Source of the DNA: a virus
Reading direction: 5' to 3' (one strand)
DNA: 40,298 bases
Virus record (IMG/VR): IMGVR_UViG_3300033148_009356
Span: 1-40,298 of that record
Below the pieces are notes generated by a model. The model was not told the DNA's origin. It saw only the letters and a program-made list of their open reading frames with translations, and searched no databases. Made by a program: the position numbers and the translations under genes. Below are positions 31,021-38,273 of this stretch, in pieces (within the stretch, counting starts at the first letter, position 1; each line of letters starts with the position of its first letter).

Positions 31021-31403
31021 TGGTTTTCTTGAACAAGGGGTTGGAAGAAGTGAAAAACTGGCTGTATGGCAGGACAGCAGGAGTGCCTTCTGAAATAATT
31101 CTTGGAGAAGGCGGAACTGCTCCAACAGAGTCTGATACTTCTCTTGAGTCTGCTGTTGACTCTACTTCAAAAGTGTTTTCTTCAAAAGATGAGACAACAT
31201 ACACTATTACTTTTGAACACACGCTTGGAATTTCTGAGGGAAACGGTTTTGCGTTTAGAGAATATGGTTTGGTTTGTCCGACTGCTGGAACTGGTGGCGC
31301 AAGCACTGTTTTGTTCACGAGAAATGTTGCGCCAGTTATTAATAAGTCTGAGGATGAAGAAATGGAGACAACAATCAAGGTTGAGATTGATAATGAGGTG
31401 TAA
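31020..31403 (+). CDS. tail-fibre-adaptor-like protein, 127 aa
   Basis: A 127-residue protein with a basic helix (KGLEEVKNWLYG), then PSEIILGEGGTAPTESDTSL, which looks like the repeated start of tail-collar/fibre adaptor proteins (the glycine-rich I-x-G-x-G/P-T-x-x-D-T pattern), and beta strands. It sits between the baseplate and the receptor-binding gene. The frame shares its first base with the previous stop. Confidence 0.6.
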   Translation: MVFLNKGLEEVKNWLYGRTAGVPSEIILGEGGTAPTESDTSLESAVDSTSKVFSSKDETTYTITFEHTLGISEGNGFAFREYGLVCPTAGTGGASTVLFTRNVAPVINKSEDEEMETTIKVEIDNEV

Positions 31404-31439
31404 TGGTTTTAAGTAAAACAAAAGGAGTTGTAATACACT

Positions 31440-32321
31440 ATGGCTGGAAAAGAATTTGTTAATGATGAAGTTTTGATGGCTTGTTCAATAGATAATTTGA
31501 AAGAGTCTGGAAAGGGTAATGTGGTTGTTAGTGGTTGTGAGGTTACTGCAAACGCCACTCCAGATATGTTTGTTAATGTTTCAAGTGGGGAAATTATTAT
31601 TAATGGACTTCCTGTGGCTATTTCTGCTGTTGACAATCAAGCGATTACTGCCGCTCACGCTACTCTTGACAGATATGATATTATTTGTGTTGGGAGCAAT
31701 GGAACTGTTGATTATATTTCTGGAACTGCTGCTTCTGAACCTAAGCCCCCTAATCTTACTGCAGACCATGTTTTGCTTGCTATAATTACTGTTGGAGCAG
31801 GAGTAACTTCTATTGATTCTGGAGATATTTCTGATGAGAGAATAATTAATGCTAATCCATATAGGAAAAAAGGAATGTTTTTGAAAGCATCTTATTCAGG
31901 TTCAGTTGATAACCTTACATCAACAGGAACCACAATTCAAACAATTTCTTTTGCAGCAGGAGAACTTAACCACGATGATTTAGTTATTATTGAAATGAGG
32001 GGTTCCAAAAAAGGTGGAACTGGAAATCCAACGGTGCATTTTGATGTTGATGGAGTTGAGTCAAGCTCTTGGACTATGTCAGGAAACACTTGGATTACTA
32101 CAAAAATAGGAGAACGACAAACAGGAACTAGTGGGTGTCTTATTCGAACACATGGGATTTATGACACTGAATCATTGTTACAAGATTTAGATTCTGGTTC
32201 TCCTGATGGTGGGGATGACTGGTTTACTGAAGCTTGGGATTTACTTTTGGTTGGAGTTGGCGCAAACAATGATGAAGATTTGTATTATAAAATATCAGTT
32301 TATGTTTTGAGGGGAGAATAA
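31440..32321 (+). CDS. tail fibre / receptor-binding protein
   Basis: A 293-residue beta-rich acidic protein. N-terminal features are NVSSGEIIINGLPVAIS near 46-62, TLDRYDIICVGSNGTVDYIS near 75-94 and GDISDERIIN near 128-137, the usual start of a phage fibre. The C-terminal beta domain has VDGVESSSWTMSGNTWITTK and may form the receptor-binding tip. An AAAGGAGTTG ribosome site precedes the ATG; TTTTAAGT upstream may be a weak TATA-like box. Host glycans or cell-surface proteins would be the target. Confidence 0.65.
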   Translation: MAGKEFVNDEVLMACSIDNLKESGKGNVVVSGCEVTANATPDMFVNVSSGEIIINGLPVAISAVDNQAITAAHATLDRYDIICVGSNGTVDYISGTAASEPKPPNLTADHVLLAIITVGAGVTSIDSGDISDERIINANPYRKKGMFLKASYSGSVDNLTSTGTTIQTISFAAGELNHDDLVIIEMRGSKKGGTGNPTVHFDVDGVESSSWTMSGNTWITTKIGERQTGTSGCLIRTHGIYDTESLLQDLDSGSPDGGDDWFTEAWDLLLVGVGANNDEDLYYKISVYVLRGE

Positions 32322-33151
32322 TGTGTTTGGAAAAGATTTTTTGCAAGCGAGTTCAAAAAGAGTCTGATGAATGGAGAACCAAGTCGCTTGCTTGTGCAAC
32401 CGCTCTTGGAAACTGTCAGAGGGAAAGAGATGGTGCAAAGCGTGCACTTGAAACAGCAAATGAGGAATTGAACAGGCAGAGAGCTAAAGTGGAAAAACTT
32501 GAAGAAAGGTTGAACGAGCCGAGTGAGGAGGAAAAGCTTTGGGAAGAGTATTGGAATTCAAAGTATCCAAAGAAGGTCATTAAGTATTCTGGAAGAGTGT
32601 TTCCAAGCAATCCAAAGTCAAGTTATTCTATTGATGTACGCTATTTTTTCACATGTTCTCGCCCACTTATTGAGTTAGTGGAATCCAACAAGCTGAATAC
32701 TGGCTCCTATGATGAGAGGGCTTTAAAGTGCTTGAAGTGGGTTAGGGCAAACATCAAGTATGCGTCTGACCAGTCTACTTTTGGAGCAGGAGAATACTGG
32801 AGTTTTCCACCAGAAACACTTTATACCAAGAAAGGCGATTGTGACTCTGGTGCAATTCTTTTAGCCAACTTAATGATGGCAGCAAAAGTACCATACTGGA
32901 GAATTCGATTGAACGCAGGGAGTGTGAAAGGAGGAGGTCATGCGTATGTTACATACTGCAGGGAATCAGACAACAAGTTTGTTGTCATGGACTGGTGCTA
33001 TTGGTACAATTCAAAACAGCCAGCTGACAGGAAACTGCATTCTGAAAAGAAAGATTATTATGGCATCTGGTTCAGTTGGAACAGGCAATTTGCTTTTGGA
33101 AAGATGCAAACAATGAAAGGAAAGCCACGAGAATTCAAGGTGGGAAAATGA
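32321..33151 (+). CDS. transglutaminase-like cysteine peptidase with coiled-coil N-terminus
   Basis: A 276-residue protein. Residues 1-70 form a charged coiled coil (RALETANEELNRQRAKVEKL). The C-terminal domain has the transglutaminase-like triad: Cys174 in KKGDCDSGAIL, His207 in GGGHAYVTYC and Asp224 in FVVMDWCYW. This family cuts peptide bonds or cross-links. Next to the fibre gene and small membrane proteins it may be a viral lysin or entry enzyme for a proteinaceous or peptidoglycan-like layer; no signal peptide is seen. Its substrate is unknown. Confidence 0.75.
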   Translation: MCLEKIFCKRVQKESDEWRTKSLACATALGNCQRERDGAKRALETANEELNRQRAKVEKLEERLNEPSEEEKLWEEYWNSKYPKKVIKYSGRVFPSNPKSSYSIDVRYFFTCSRPLIELVESNKLNTGSYDERALKCLKWVRANIKYASDQSTFGAGEYWSFPPETLYTKKGDCDSGAILLANLMMAAKVPYWRIRLNAGSVKGGGHAYVTYCRESDNKFVVMDWCYWYNSKQPADRKLHSEKKDYYGIWFSWNRQFAFGKMQTMKGKPREFKVGK

Positions 33152-33429
33152 ATACTCCAAAAGAATTAATTTCAGATGGAAATGGAGGGCACTTGTGGAA
33201 AGGAAAAATGGATAGTTTTCAGGGATATACTGCGGCAAAACTTGATTCTATACATGAAGATATTCAAAACATGAATAAAGAAATTAAAGAAAACACAAAG
33301 ATGTGCACTGAGAATAAGTCGGAAATCAAGTCAATAAAAGCAATAGCCGGAGTGATAGGGGCTGTGTTTGGGTTTATTGCTTCAGGGCTGTTTGCATTTA
33401 TTGGTTTTTTAAACGGAGGGTTAAAATGA
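33148..33429 (+). CDS. XhlA-like coiled-coil membrane protein
   Basis: A 93-residue protein; the ATG at 33148 overlaps the upstream stop (AAATGA), chosen over the in-frame ATG at 33076. The N-terminal half is a charged coiled coil (LDSIHEDIQNMNKEIKENT), then one hydrophobic helix, AIAGVIGAVFGFIASGLFAF, and a short Gly-rich end. This arrangement resembles XhlA-type proteins that help holins and lysins at the membrane. It follows the transglutaminase-like gene. Confidence 0.65.
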   Translation: MNTPKELISDGNGGHLWKGKMDSFQGYTAAKLDSIHEDIQNMNKEIKENTKMCTENKSEIKSIKAIAGVIGAVFGFIASGLFAFIGFLNGGLK

Positions 33430-33587
33430 CTGTGAAGAAAGATTTGACTTTGGATGGAGCGGCAATAATCCTGATTGCTCTTGGAATTGACGCAGTGCAA
33501 GCAGGAGATGCTTTAACAGGAGCAGGGCTTGTTGTGCTTGGGCTTGGAGTAATTGCTGTTAAATATTTCACAAGACAGCCTATTTAA
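33426..33587 (+). CDS. small membrane protein, 53 aa, holin-like
   Basis: A 53-residue protein whose ATG overlaps the upstream stop (AAATGA). A short charged start (MTVKKDLTLDG) is followed by hydrophobic segments AAIILIALGIDAVQAG and GAGLVVLGLGVIAVKYF, split by a polar turn, with a basic tail (TRQPI). Small size, two hydrophobic stretches and place beside lysis-type genes suggest a holin or channel protein. Confidence 0.6.
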   Translation: MTVKKDLTLDGAAIILIALGIDAVQAGDALTGAGLVVLGLGVIAVKYFTRQPI

Positions 33588-33604
33588 AGCCATTGCAATA
33601 GCGT

Positions 33605-33650
33605 GGTTTTAAATTAGTTAGTGACAGGAAATTAACTCAAAGGGGGTGAA
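33605..33650 (+). promoter_or_regulatory. promoter-like element and strong ribosome site
   Basis: GTTTTAAATT (33606-33615) may be a TATA-like box; AGTTA...TAACT form a short inverted repeat around 33616-33636; then AAAGGGGGTGAAG (33640-33650 and just before) is a strong ribosome site for the ATG at 33656. This suggests that the 31-residue peptide has its own high-level expression. Confidence 0.4.
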
Positions 33651-33655
33651 GTCAC

Positions 33656-33751
33656 ATGGATGTTGTTGACGCATTAGTAAAAGTTGGACCAGCCATTACT
33701 GCAATGGTAGCTATAGTGGTTGTTGTTCAAGCAGCTCTTGGTGCACTTTAA
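33656..33751 (+). CDS. 31-residue single-span membrane peptide
   Basis: The ATG follows a very strong AGGGGGTGA site. The product reads MDVVDALVKVGPAITAMVAI then VVVVQAALGAL, one hydrophobic span from about residue 9 to the end with an acidic start. It resembles small single-pass holin/antiholin or alpha-helical coat-like peptides. It follows two other membrane proteins, so an exit role is possible. It is short, but the ribosome site and spacing argue that it is real. Confidence 0.55.
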   Translation: MDVVDALVKVGPAITAMVAIVVVVQAALGAL

Positions 33752-33802
33752 ATCGCACAACGGGGAGTTCATCGGAAAGGTGCTCTCTCCACCCTCTTAT
33801 TA

Positions 33803-33827
33803 TTTAAAGACGTATTACATTATTTAT
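33803..33827 (+). promoter_or_regulatory. promoter with CGTATTACA site (site 5)
   Basis: TTTAAA at 33803-33808, CGTATTACA at 33811-33819, then TTATTTATATGG, so an ATG at 33828 lies about 23 bases from the box centre. The order is the same as at 15503 and 36568: box, palindrome, TTTAT-ATGG. It probably drives the Lsm/MCM replication genes. Confidence 0.6.
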
Positions 33828-33905
33828 ATGGTAATTGAAAAAGCAGGTCTGGTTTTTGAAGGCAAATCAGCTTCCTGCTTTCAATTATCGTTGGTAGGTT
33901 GGTAG
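33828..33905 (+). CDS. possible 25-residue leaderless peptide
   Basis: The ATG falls where transcription should begin from the promoter just upstream, and the frame runs 25 codons to TAG (MVIEKAGLVFEGKSASCFQL to LVGW), three bases before the next gene. It may be a true leader peptide that couples translation, or chance. No family. Confidence 0.35.
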   Translation: MVIEKAGLVFEGKSASCFQLSLVGW

Positions 33906-33908
33906 GAA

Positions 33909-34106
33909 ATGAAATTGCTTAAGAACATTATCGGAAAAAAAGTAGCTGTTTATTATAATGATATTTCTAATTCTGTTGCCAAAATAGAAGGCGTGTTAAT
34001 CGACTTTGATGAAACAGAGCTTCAAATCAAAGAAGAAAACAAACACAGCTCTTCTCTTACAATTATTCCAAAGTCAAAGTATATTCGCTTAGAGGTGAGG
34101 GAATGA
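33909..34106 (+). CDS. Sm/Lsm-like small beta-barrel protein
   Basis: A 65-residue protein. LLKNIIGKKVAVYYND (residues 3-18), AKIEGVLIDFDETELQIKEE (24-43) and LTIIPKSKYIRLEV (50-63) match the strand order of an Sm fold, including a G-V-L-x-D-F-D Sm1-like piece and the last I-R-L-E strand. Lsm proteins bind RNA as rings; archaeal hosts carry them, but viral copies are uncommon. It precedes the MCM-like helicase with a four-base overlap. The fold call rests on pattern only; a small OB/SH3-like barrel is the alternative. Confidence 0.5.
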   Translation: MKLLKNIIGKKVAVYYNDISNSVAKIEGVLIDFDETELQIKEENKHSSSLTIIPKSKYIRLEVRE

Positions 34107-36103
34107 CTTGGACCTATTTCCAACAGCAAATTCACCCAGTCCTCGAGTACGCAAGCCAAAGAAATAAAGGTTCAACAGACCTTGTGAAACGAAGCAGGAT
34201 AACAAAAGAACTGAAAAAAGAATACGATGAACAAAACTTTGACGAACTGAAAAAAAAACTCAAAATACTCAGTCCAGAAGCAGACTTGGAAAAAGTATTC
34301 CAATATATTGACTTGCTAAAAATGGATATCTCAAAACAAAACACAGCAGAAACCCAAATAATCCCAATACAAATAATAGAAGCAGTCATTCAAAAATGCA
34401 ATTCAGATCATCAGGTTGTAAAGCTTCCAAAAAACTATTCTTATGAAAATATGAAACTGCTTTCCAAAAAAGTGTTCGAAAACGAAGGAAAACAGAAACT
34501 TGCTTTTTTCATTTCAAGCGAACAAGAATGGAAAGGCAGAGTCACAACAGCACTTTATCCGAATGAAACAAAAAACGTTCCCCTAATAGAAGCGTTTGAA
34601 AGTGCTCGAGACGGAACTGTATGGCTTCGTTTCTTTGGAGAAAGAGCAACAAAATCCAAGCCGTTTGACGAGCTTCATCACAGGTTCTTTTTCTACAGGT
34701 TCAAGGTTGGAACAAAAACCTACATCTTGTTGTCTGAAAAACCTGTTGACTCTGGTTACTGCAAAATTGTTGGAATGAAAATAACTCAACCAGACAATGT
34801 GCGGGTAGGAGAAGACTTGAGAATACAGGTTAATCAGGATTTCATTTTTGCTTTCAAAGTTATTCCGGAAGATGAGAAAATTTCAAGAAAAGAAGTTGAA
34901 GAAAAAACAAGCGAGTGGAATGAAGAAAAGCTTGCTTGGCTTGTTTTTGGAAAACACAGGCATCCCCGATGGTTCGAATGGCTCGTGTACTCCTGGCTGT
35001 TTTCAGGAAAGTTTGACGGTTACCCGCTTCACTTGGCAATAATGGGCCCTGCCGGAACAGGAAAAACAAGAGGAATTCTAATACCTTTGACTTTTCAAAT
35101 CCCTGAACCAGAGCCAAAGTATTTTTTTGATGGAACAAAATCAACTATTAAAGGGCTTATTCCAAACTTTGGCGGCAGAGAATTTGATGAGGGATATTTT
35201 GCACAGTGCAGGAGAATTGCTTTGGTTGACGAGTTCTTAACTGCTTTGAAGAGGGCGCATACCCACAGTGGTATTCAGAACGCTCAGGAAACAGCGATGC
35301 TGACAACCTTGCTTGAGCATTTCCCTACTCCTGCTTCAAGCGGAAAAACCAAGCCTGTTAAGGTTACTTCAAGCGCAAAACTTTTGCTTACTACTAATCC
35401 AAAGCATGGTTTGAATGACTTGGTTGCTTGCGCTGACTCGCTTGATAATCCTTTCATGTCCAGATTGCTGTGGTATAATCAGAACAACAACCATATTGGC
35501 TTTGTTCAAAAGAATCAAACAAAAGTTGCTTCTCTTCCAGAGGAAGAAAAGTATGCGAAGCGAGATCCTTTGTTTACTCAGGTTTTTGACTATTTAAACG
35601 GATTCGTATTAAAGATTGACCTTGATTGGATTGATGAAAAAATTAAAGAGTATAAGTTGTTGATTCCAACTGCTTTGCAGGAAATTTACAATGCAAGGTA
35701 TTCCCATCATTTAATGTGCTTGGTTGATGGAATTGCTAAAACCAGATGGCTGTTGAAGAAAGGAAAGTTAGAGGTTGTGAAACAGGATTATGTTGTTGCT
35801 GAGGAAATTTTTTCAACTATTTTAATGAGCTGGGGTTTGAATGTGAACTTGAAAGCCGTGCCTTTACGAACCAGAGAACGTTATTTGAACCTGCCTCAGC
35901 AAAAGGTTTATGACTACGTTTGCAAGAGCGGTGCAATAGGAACAACTGAGTTGAATGAGTCAATGAAGACAGATGTTTCTGACGTGGTTTTGCAGTTATC
36001 CGAATTAGAATTGTTAAAGAAAGTGGGTGACAAATGGTTTCCTCATTGGCATGAGGCAACTAAAAACGACTTGGAGGTCGATACAGATGACGGAAAAGGA
36101 TGA
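34103..36103 (+). CDS. divergent MCM-like AAA+ replicative helicase
   Basis: A 666-residue protein. The AAA+ core has Walker A GPAGTGKT at 315-322, Walker B IALVDE at 372-377, sensor 1 LLTTNP near 428-433 and a possible Arg finger MSRLLW near 452-457. The C-terminus (about 610-655) is a winged helix (QQKVYDYVCKSGAIGTTELN). The N-terminal 300 residues are unassigned. This order matches MCM-type replicative helicases of archaea and their viruses, although spacing is divergent. It would unwind viral DNA at the fork, with the OB-like protein after it. Confidence 0.72.
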   Translation: MTWTYFQQQIHPVLEYASQRNKGSTDLVKRSRITKELKKEYDEQNFDELKKKLKILSPEADLEKVFQYIDLLKMDISKQNTAETQIIPIQIIEAVIQKCNSDHQVVKLPKNYSYENMKLLSKKVFENEGKQKLAFFISSEQEWKGRVTTALYPNETKNVPLIEAFESARDGTVWLRFFGERATKSKPFDELHHRFFFYRFKVGTKTYILLSEKPVDSGYCKIVGMKITQPDNVRVGEDLRIQVNQDFIFAFKVIPEDEKISRKEVEEKTSEWNEEKLAWLVFGKHRHPRWFEWLVYSWLFSGKFDGYPLHLAIMGPAGTGKTRGILIPLTFQIPEPEPKYFFDGTKSTIKGLIPNFGGREFDEGYFAQCRRIALVDEFLTALKRAHTHSGIQNAQETAMLTTLLEHFPTPASSGKTKPVKVTSSAKLLLTTNPKHGLNDLVACADSLDNPFMSRLLWYNQNNNHIGFVQKNQTKVASLPEEEKYAKRDPLFTQVFDYLNGFVLKIDLDWIDEKIKEYKLLIPTALQEIYNARYSHHLMCLVDGIAKTRWLLKKGKLEVVKQDYVVAEEIFSTILMSWGLNVNLKAVPLRTRERYLNLPQQKVYDYVCKSGAIGTTELNESMKTDVSDVVLQLSELELLKKVGDKWFPHWHEATKNDLEVDTDDGKG

Positions 36104-36485
36104 AAGTAAGCCTGTTGAACCAACAGACTATAATGAAAACAAGCCAGTTAGAGATGATGTGATAGAAACAGAAGTCGGAGCCAAAGAATTTGAATCTCCT
36201 TATCTTTCTTTCAAAGAGGGAGAGGAAGTTGAAATGGTTCTCGAGAAAGTGGTTAAGGTTGAGGGCAAGGATCCAGACTTTAATCTTTCAAATGTGAACT
36301 ACAACTACGAGCTTCGTTCCAAAGAAGGAAAGACTTTGACCATCAGCACTTGGGCTGCTTGGAAAGCATTCAGAGAAATGTTGAGAACAGTATCTGAGTC
36401 AATGGATCCAAAGGATTTGTATGGGAAGAAAATAAAGGGCTTTCACCCGAAGAGAGGAAAGTATTCTTTCGAGGTGATTGAATAG
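36087..36485 (+). CDS. putative OB-fold ssDNA-binding protein
   Basis: A 132-residue acidic protein. I start at ATG 36087, with GGAGGTCGATACAG upstream, not at 36027 inside the helicase gene. It has an acidic disordered start (about 1-45), then beta strands SFKEGEEVEMVLEKVVKVEG, YNYELRSKEGKTLTISTW and a final strand GKYSFEVIE, consistent with an OB-fold. The place after the helicase suits a single-strand binding or replication accessory protein. No signature residue proves it. Confidence 0.5.
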   Translation: MTEKDESKPVEPTDYNENKPVRDDVIETEVGAKEFESPYLSFKEGEEVEMVLEKVVKVEGKDPDFNLSNVNYNYELRSKEGKTLTISTWAAWKAFREMLRTVSESMDPKDLYGKKIKGFHPKRGKYSFEVIE

Positions 36486-36494
36486 TTGGGTTTT

Positions 36495-36559
36495 AAGTGG
36501 GGTGTGTAAAGAAAGACTGTTTTCCCAGAAGACTTCTTTCGCATCTTGCCCCACTTTTT
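36495..36559 (+). terminator. terminator after the replication module
   Basis: AAGTGGGG (36495-36502) pairs exactly with CCCCACTT (36549-36556), which runs into TTT. Inner GAAAGA/TCTTTC pairing and the palindrome AGAAGACTTCT lie inside the stem. It closes the MCM transcript and separates it from the next promoter. Confidence 0.6.
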
Positions 36560-36567
36560 CCGACTAA

Positions 36568-36596
36568 TTTAAATAAACGTATTACGTTTATATATG
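36568..36596 (+). promoter_or_regulatory. promoter with CGTATTACG site (site 6)
   Basis: TTTAAATA at 36568-36575, CGTATTACG at 36578-36586, then TTTATATATGG. Transcription would begin near 36596, so a short leader carries GGAG before the ATG at 36610. The first ATG (36594) opens a four-codon frame only. It repeats the box/palindrome order of the other two control points. Confidence 0.65.
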
Positions 36597-36609
36597 GAGT
36601 GGACTTAAA

Positions 36610-36885
36610 ATGGGTAATTTGAAAAAACTGGTTCAGAGGCTAATGGTTGAAGAAAATATTCCTCTGCATCGAATGCGGAGTCACTTGGAAGCTTGTGGCT
36701 ATGTCTTGTGTGATGTGCTTGCTCGTGGTGAAGCACTTCAAAAAGGGGTTCCTCAAAAGTATTCTCAAGAAGATGTTGAACAGGTTAAAAAGTTAAAGGA
36801 AGCTGGTTGGTCTTTGTCTGAGATTGCTGGCGAGACGAATGTTCCTGTTGGCTCTGTTTCTTATATTTTGGGGTTGAAAAGATGA
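36610..36885 (+). CDS. helix-turn-helix protein, 91 aa
   Basis: A 91-residue basic protein. The C-terminal part, EDVEQVKKLKEAGWSLSEIA then GETNVPVGSVSYILG, is a resolvase/sigma-type helix-turn-helix. The N-terminal half (LKKLVQRLMVEENIPLHRM) is a basic helical segment. It lies behind the site-6 promoter, so it is likely a regulator, perhaps of late right-arm genes. Its stop overlaps the next tiny gene (AGATGAG). Confidence 0.65.
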   Translation: MGNLKKLVQRLMVEENIPLHRMRSHLEACGYVLCDVLARGEALQKGVPQKYSQEDVEQVKKLKEAGWSLSEIAGETNVPVGSVSYILGLKR

Positions 36886-36965
36886 GTGAAGAAGCAGAAA
36901 TTTACTGGCTTGAGTTTGAAGCAGAGTTGTGGATGGAGTACGGGGGAATGATGGATGGAAACTAA
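36882..36965 (+). CDS. 27-residue acidic miniprotein
   Basis: The ATG overlaps the HTH stop, and the frame ends TAA at 36965, eleven bases inside the next gene. The product is acidic with Trp/Tyr (MSEEAEIYWLEFEAELWMEY). Overlaps at both ends suit this strand's coupling. Unknown function; it may be only a coupling ORF. Confidence 0.4.
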   Translation: MSEEAEIYWLEFEAELWMEYGGMMDGN

Positions 36966-37473
36966 AAAAAAGATTGCTGTCTGCATTCCACTGCAAGACC
37001 ATGTTTGTGGTGGGTTCTTTCAATCCTTTTTGGCTTTAACAGATTTTGCTCGTCAAGACTTTGACTTGAAAATTTTTGTTTCGGGAATAAAGCCGCTTGA
37101 CACTGCTCGAAATTCTCTTGTTTCCAATGCGCTTGAAAACGATTGCGATTACATTTTGTTTCTTGATACAGACCATTCTTTTGACTATGGGCTTCTTGAC
37201 AGGTTTGAAGACTTGAATGTTCCCATAGTTACTGCCCGTTATGCTTTGAAAGTTCCCCCTTTTAAGGAAATTTCCAATGGATTAGGTTTTGCTTTAATTA
37301 ACTCAAAGGTTTTTGAAGCAATTCCTTCTCCTTGGTTTTCTTTCAGGTTTGATGAACAGGGCAGGCTGTTGTGCGGAGAGGATGTGGGCTTTTTTAAAGA
37401 GTGTGAAAAAGCTGGGTTTGAGATTGTTTATGGTGCTGAAAAGATTAGGCATATTGGGGGTTTTGGAATATGA
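36955..37473 (+). CDS. small GT-A glycosyltransferase-like protein
   Basis: A 172-residue protein. AVCIPLQDHVCGGFFQSFLA starts the nucleotide-sugar fold, LDTARNSLVSNAL near 49-61 and CDYILFLDTDHSFDY near 64-78 give the DTD metal site, and GEDVGFFKECEKAGFEIVYG near 143-162 is the acceptor-side ED motif. It is short for the fold, but both key sites remain. It would add sugar to a glycan, protein or DNA. It begins the right-arm cassette. Confidence 0.72.
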   Translation: METKKKIAVCIPLQDHVCGGFFQSFLALTDFARQDFDLKIFVSGIKPLDTARNSLVSNALENDCDYILFLDTDHSFDYGLLDRFEDLNVPIVTARYALKVPPFKEISNGLGFALINSKVFEAIPSPWFSFRFDEQGRLLCGEDVGFFKECEKAGFEIVYGAEKIRHIGGFGI

Positions 37474-37781
37474 GAAGTGAGAAAGTAAAAAACTATTTTT
37501 GCAAATGTGGGTATGAATTGTTTTCAAACATTCATTTAGATATTCCAAACACTAATTTGGTTGCAGAGATAAGATTATGTTGCCCTAAATGTGGTAAGAT
37601 GAGTTCGTTTACTTTTAGAAATCTTGAAGGAGAGCCATATTATTCTGTTGCTGAACTGGAGAAGATTAGAACTTCCTTCAAATATGTTGAACATAATATG
37701 CTTACCCGTAAACATTTTTTTGATAACGATTTCATACATTTTCTTAAAGACAAAAAGACAGTGGAGGAGATATTGAAATGA
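37470..37781 (+). CDS. zinc-ribbon protein, 103 aa
   Basis: A 103-residue protein with CKCGYELF at 11-18 and CCPKCGKMSSF at 37-47, a complete four-Cys ribbon, then a helical charged part (KKTVEEILK end). The ATG overlaps the glycosyltransferase stop (ATATGA). It could bind DNA or RNA or be structural; role unknown. Confidence 0.6.
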   Translation: MRSEKVKNYFCKCGYELFSNIHLDIPNTNLVAEIRLCCPKCGKMSSFTFRNLEGEPYYSVAELEKIRTSFKYVEHNMLTRKHFFDNDFIHFLKDKKTVEEILK

Positions 37782-38047
37782 GTTGTGCTGGGCTTTTTTA
37801 CAGAGTGAATTCAATGAAAAACTTTGAAGCAATGGAAATGAAATCTAAGACATTGGATTTAAGATGGCAAATTGTTGTGGGAAAATATGGCCATGTTTGG
37901 ATTGTTGACAGAGCAGAAAACACGCAAACAATGTTGATGGAAGTTGGCTCAACTCCAGCAGCCTTGTTTTTGAAAACTTTAAAACAATCTGTTCCGGAGC
38001 GTTTCAGAGGAGATGTAATAGACTTTGTAGGTGGACTGAATGAATAA
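37778..38047 (+). CDS. hypothetical protein, 89 aa
   Basis: An 89-residue protein. Its ATG overlaps the upstream stop (AAATGA); a second ATG at 37814 gives a 77-residue form. The core reads DLRWQIVVGKYGHVWIVDRA near 28-47, two strands, then a helix (PAALFLKTLKQSVPERF). No family is recognised. Confidence 0.55.
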   Translation: MSCAGLFYRVNSMKNFEAMEMKSKTLDLRWQIVVGKYGHVWIVDRAENTQTMLMEVGSTPAALFLKTLKQSVPERFRGDVIDFVGGLNE

Positions 38048-38273
38048 CTTTTATAAAAAATGTATTGGAACTCTTCTATGCACTTTTGGATTTCACTCGT
38101 TGAAACCATTGATTAACTCTCCAATAGGTTCAAAGATTTGCACTCGCTGTGAAAAAATAGTTGTTCCCAAGTGGGCAGAAGCTGCAGATAAAAAGTTTTC
38201 TAAACTAAAGGATTTACCAGAGAACAAAGATAAGAGTTATTGTGAAATAGTTTATGGTGATTTGAATGGATAA
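38040..38273 (+). CDS. small Cys/His protein, 77 aa
   Basis: A 77-residue basic protein: CIGTLLCTFGFHSLKPL near 8-24 and ICTRCEKIVVPKW near 33-45. The H...C-x2-C set looks like a treble-clef or zinc-knuckle site. It begins within the end of the previous gene and overlaps the next by eight bases. Function unknown. Confidence 0.5.
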   Translation: MNNFYKKCIGTLLCTFGFHSLKPLINSPIGSKICTRCEKIVVPKWAEAADKKFSKLKDLPENKDKSYCEIVYGDLNG

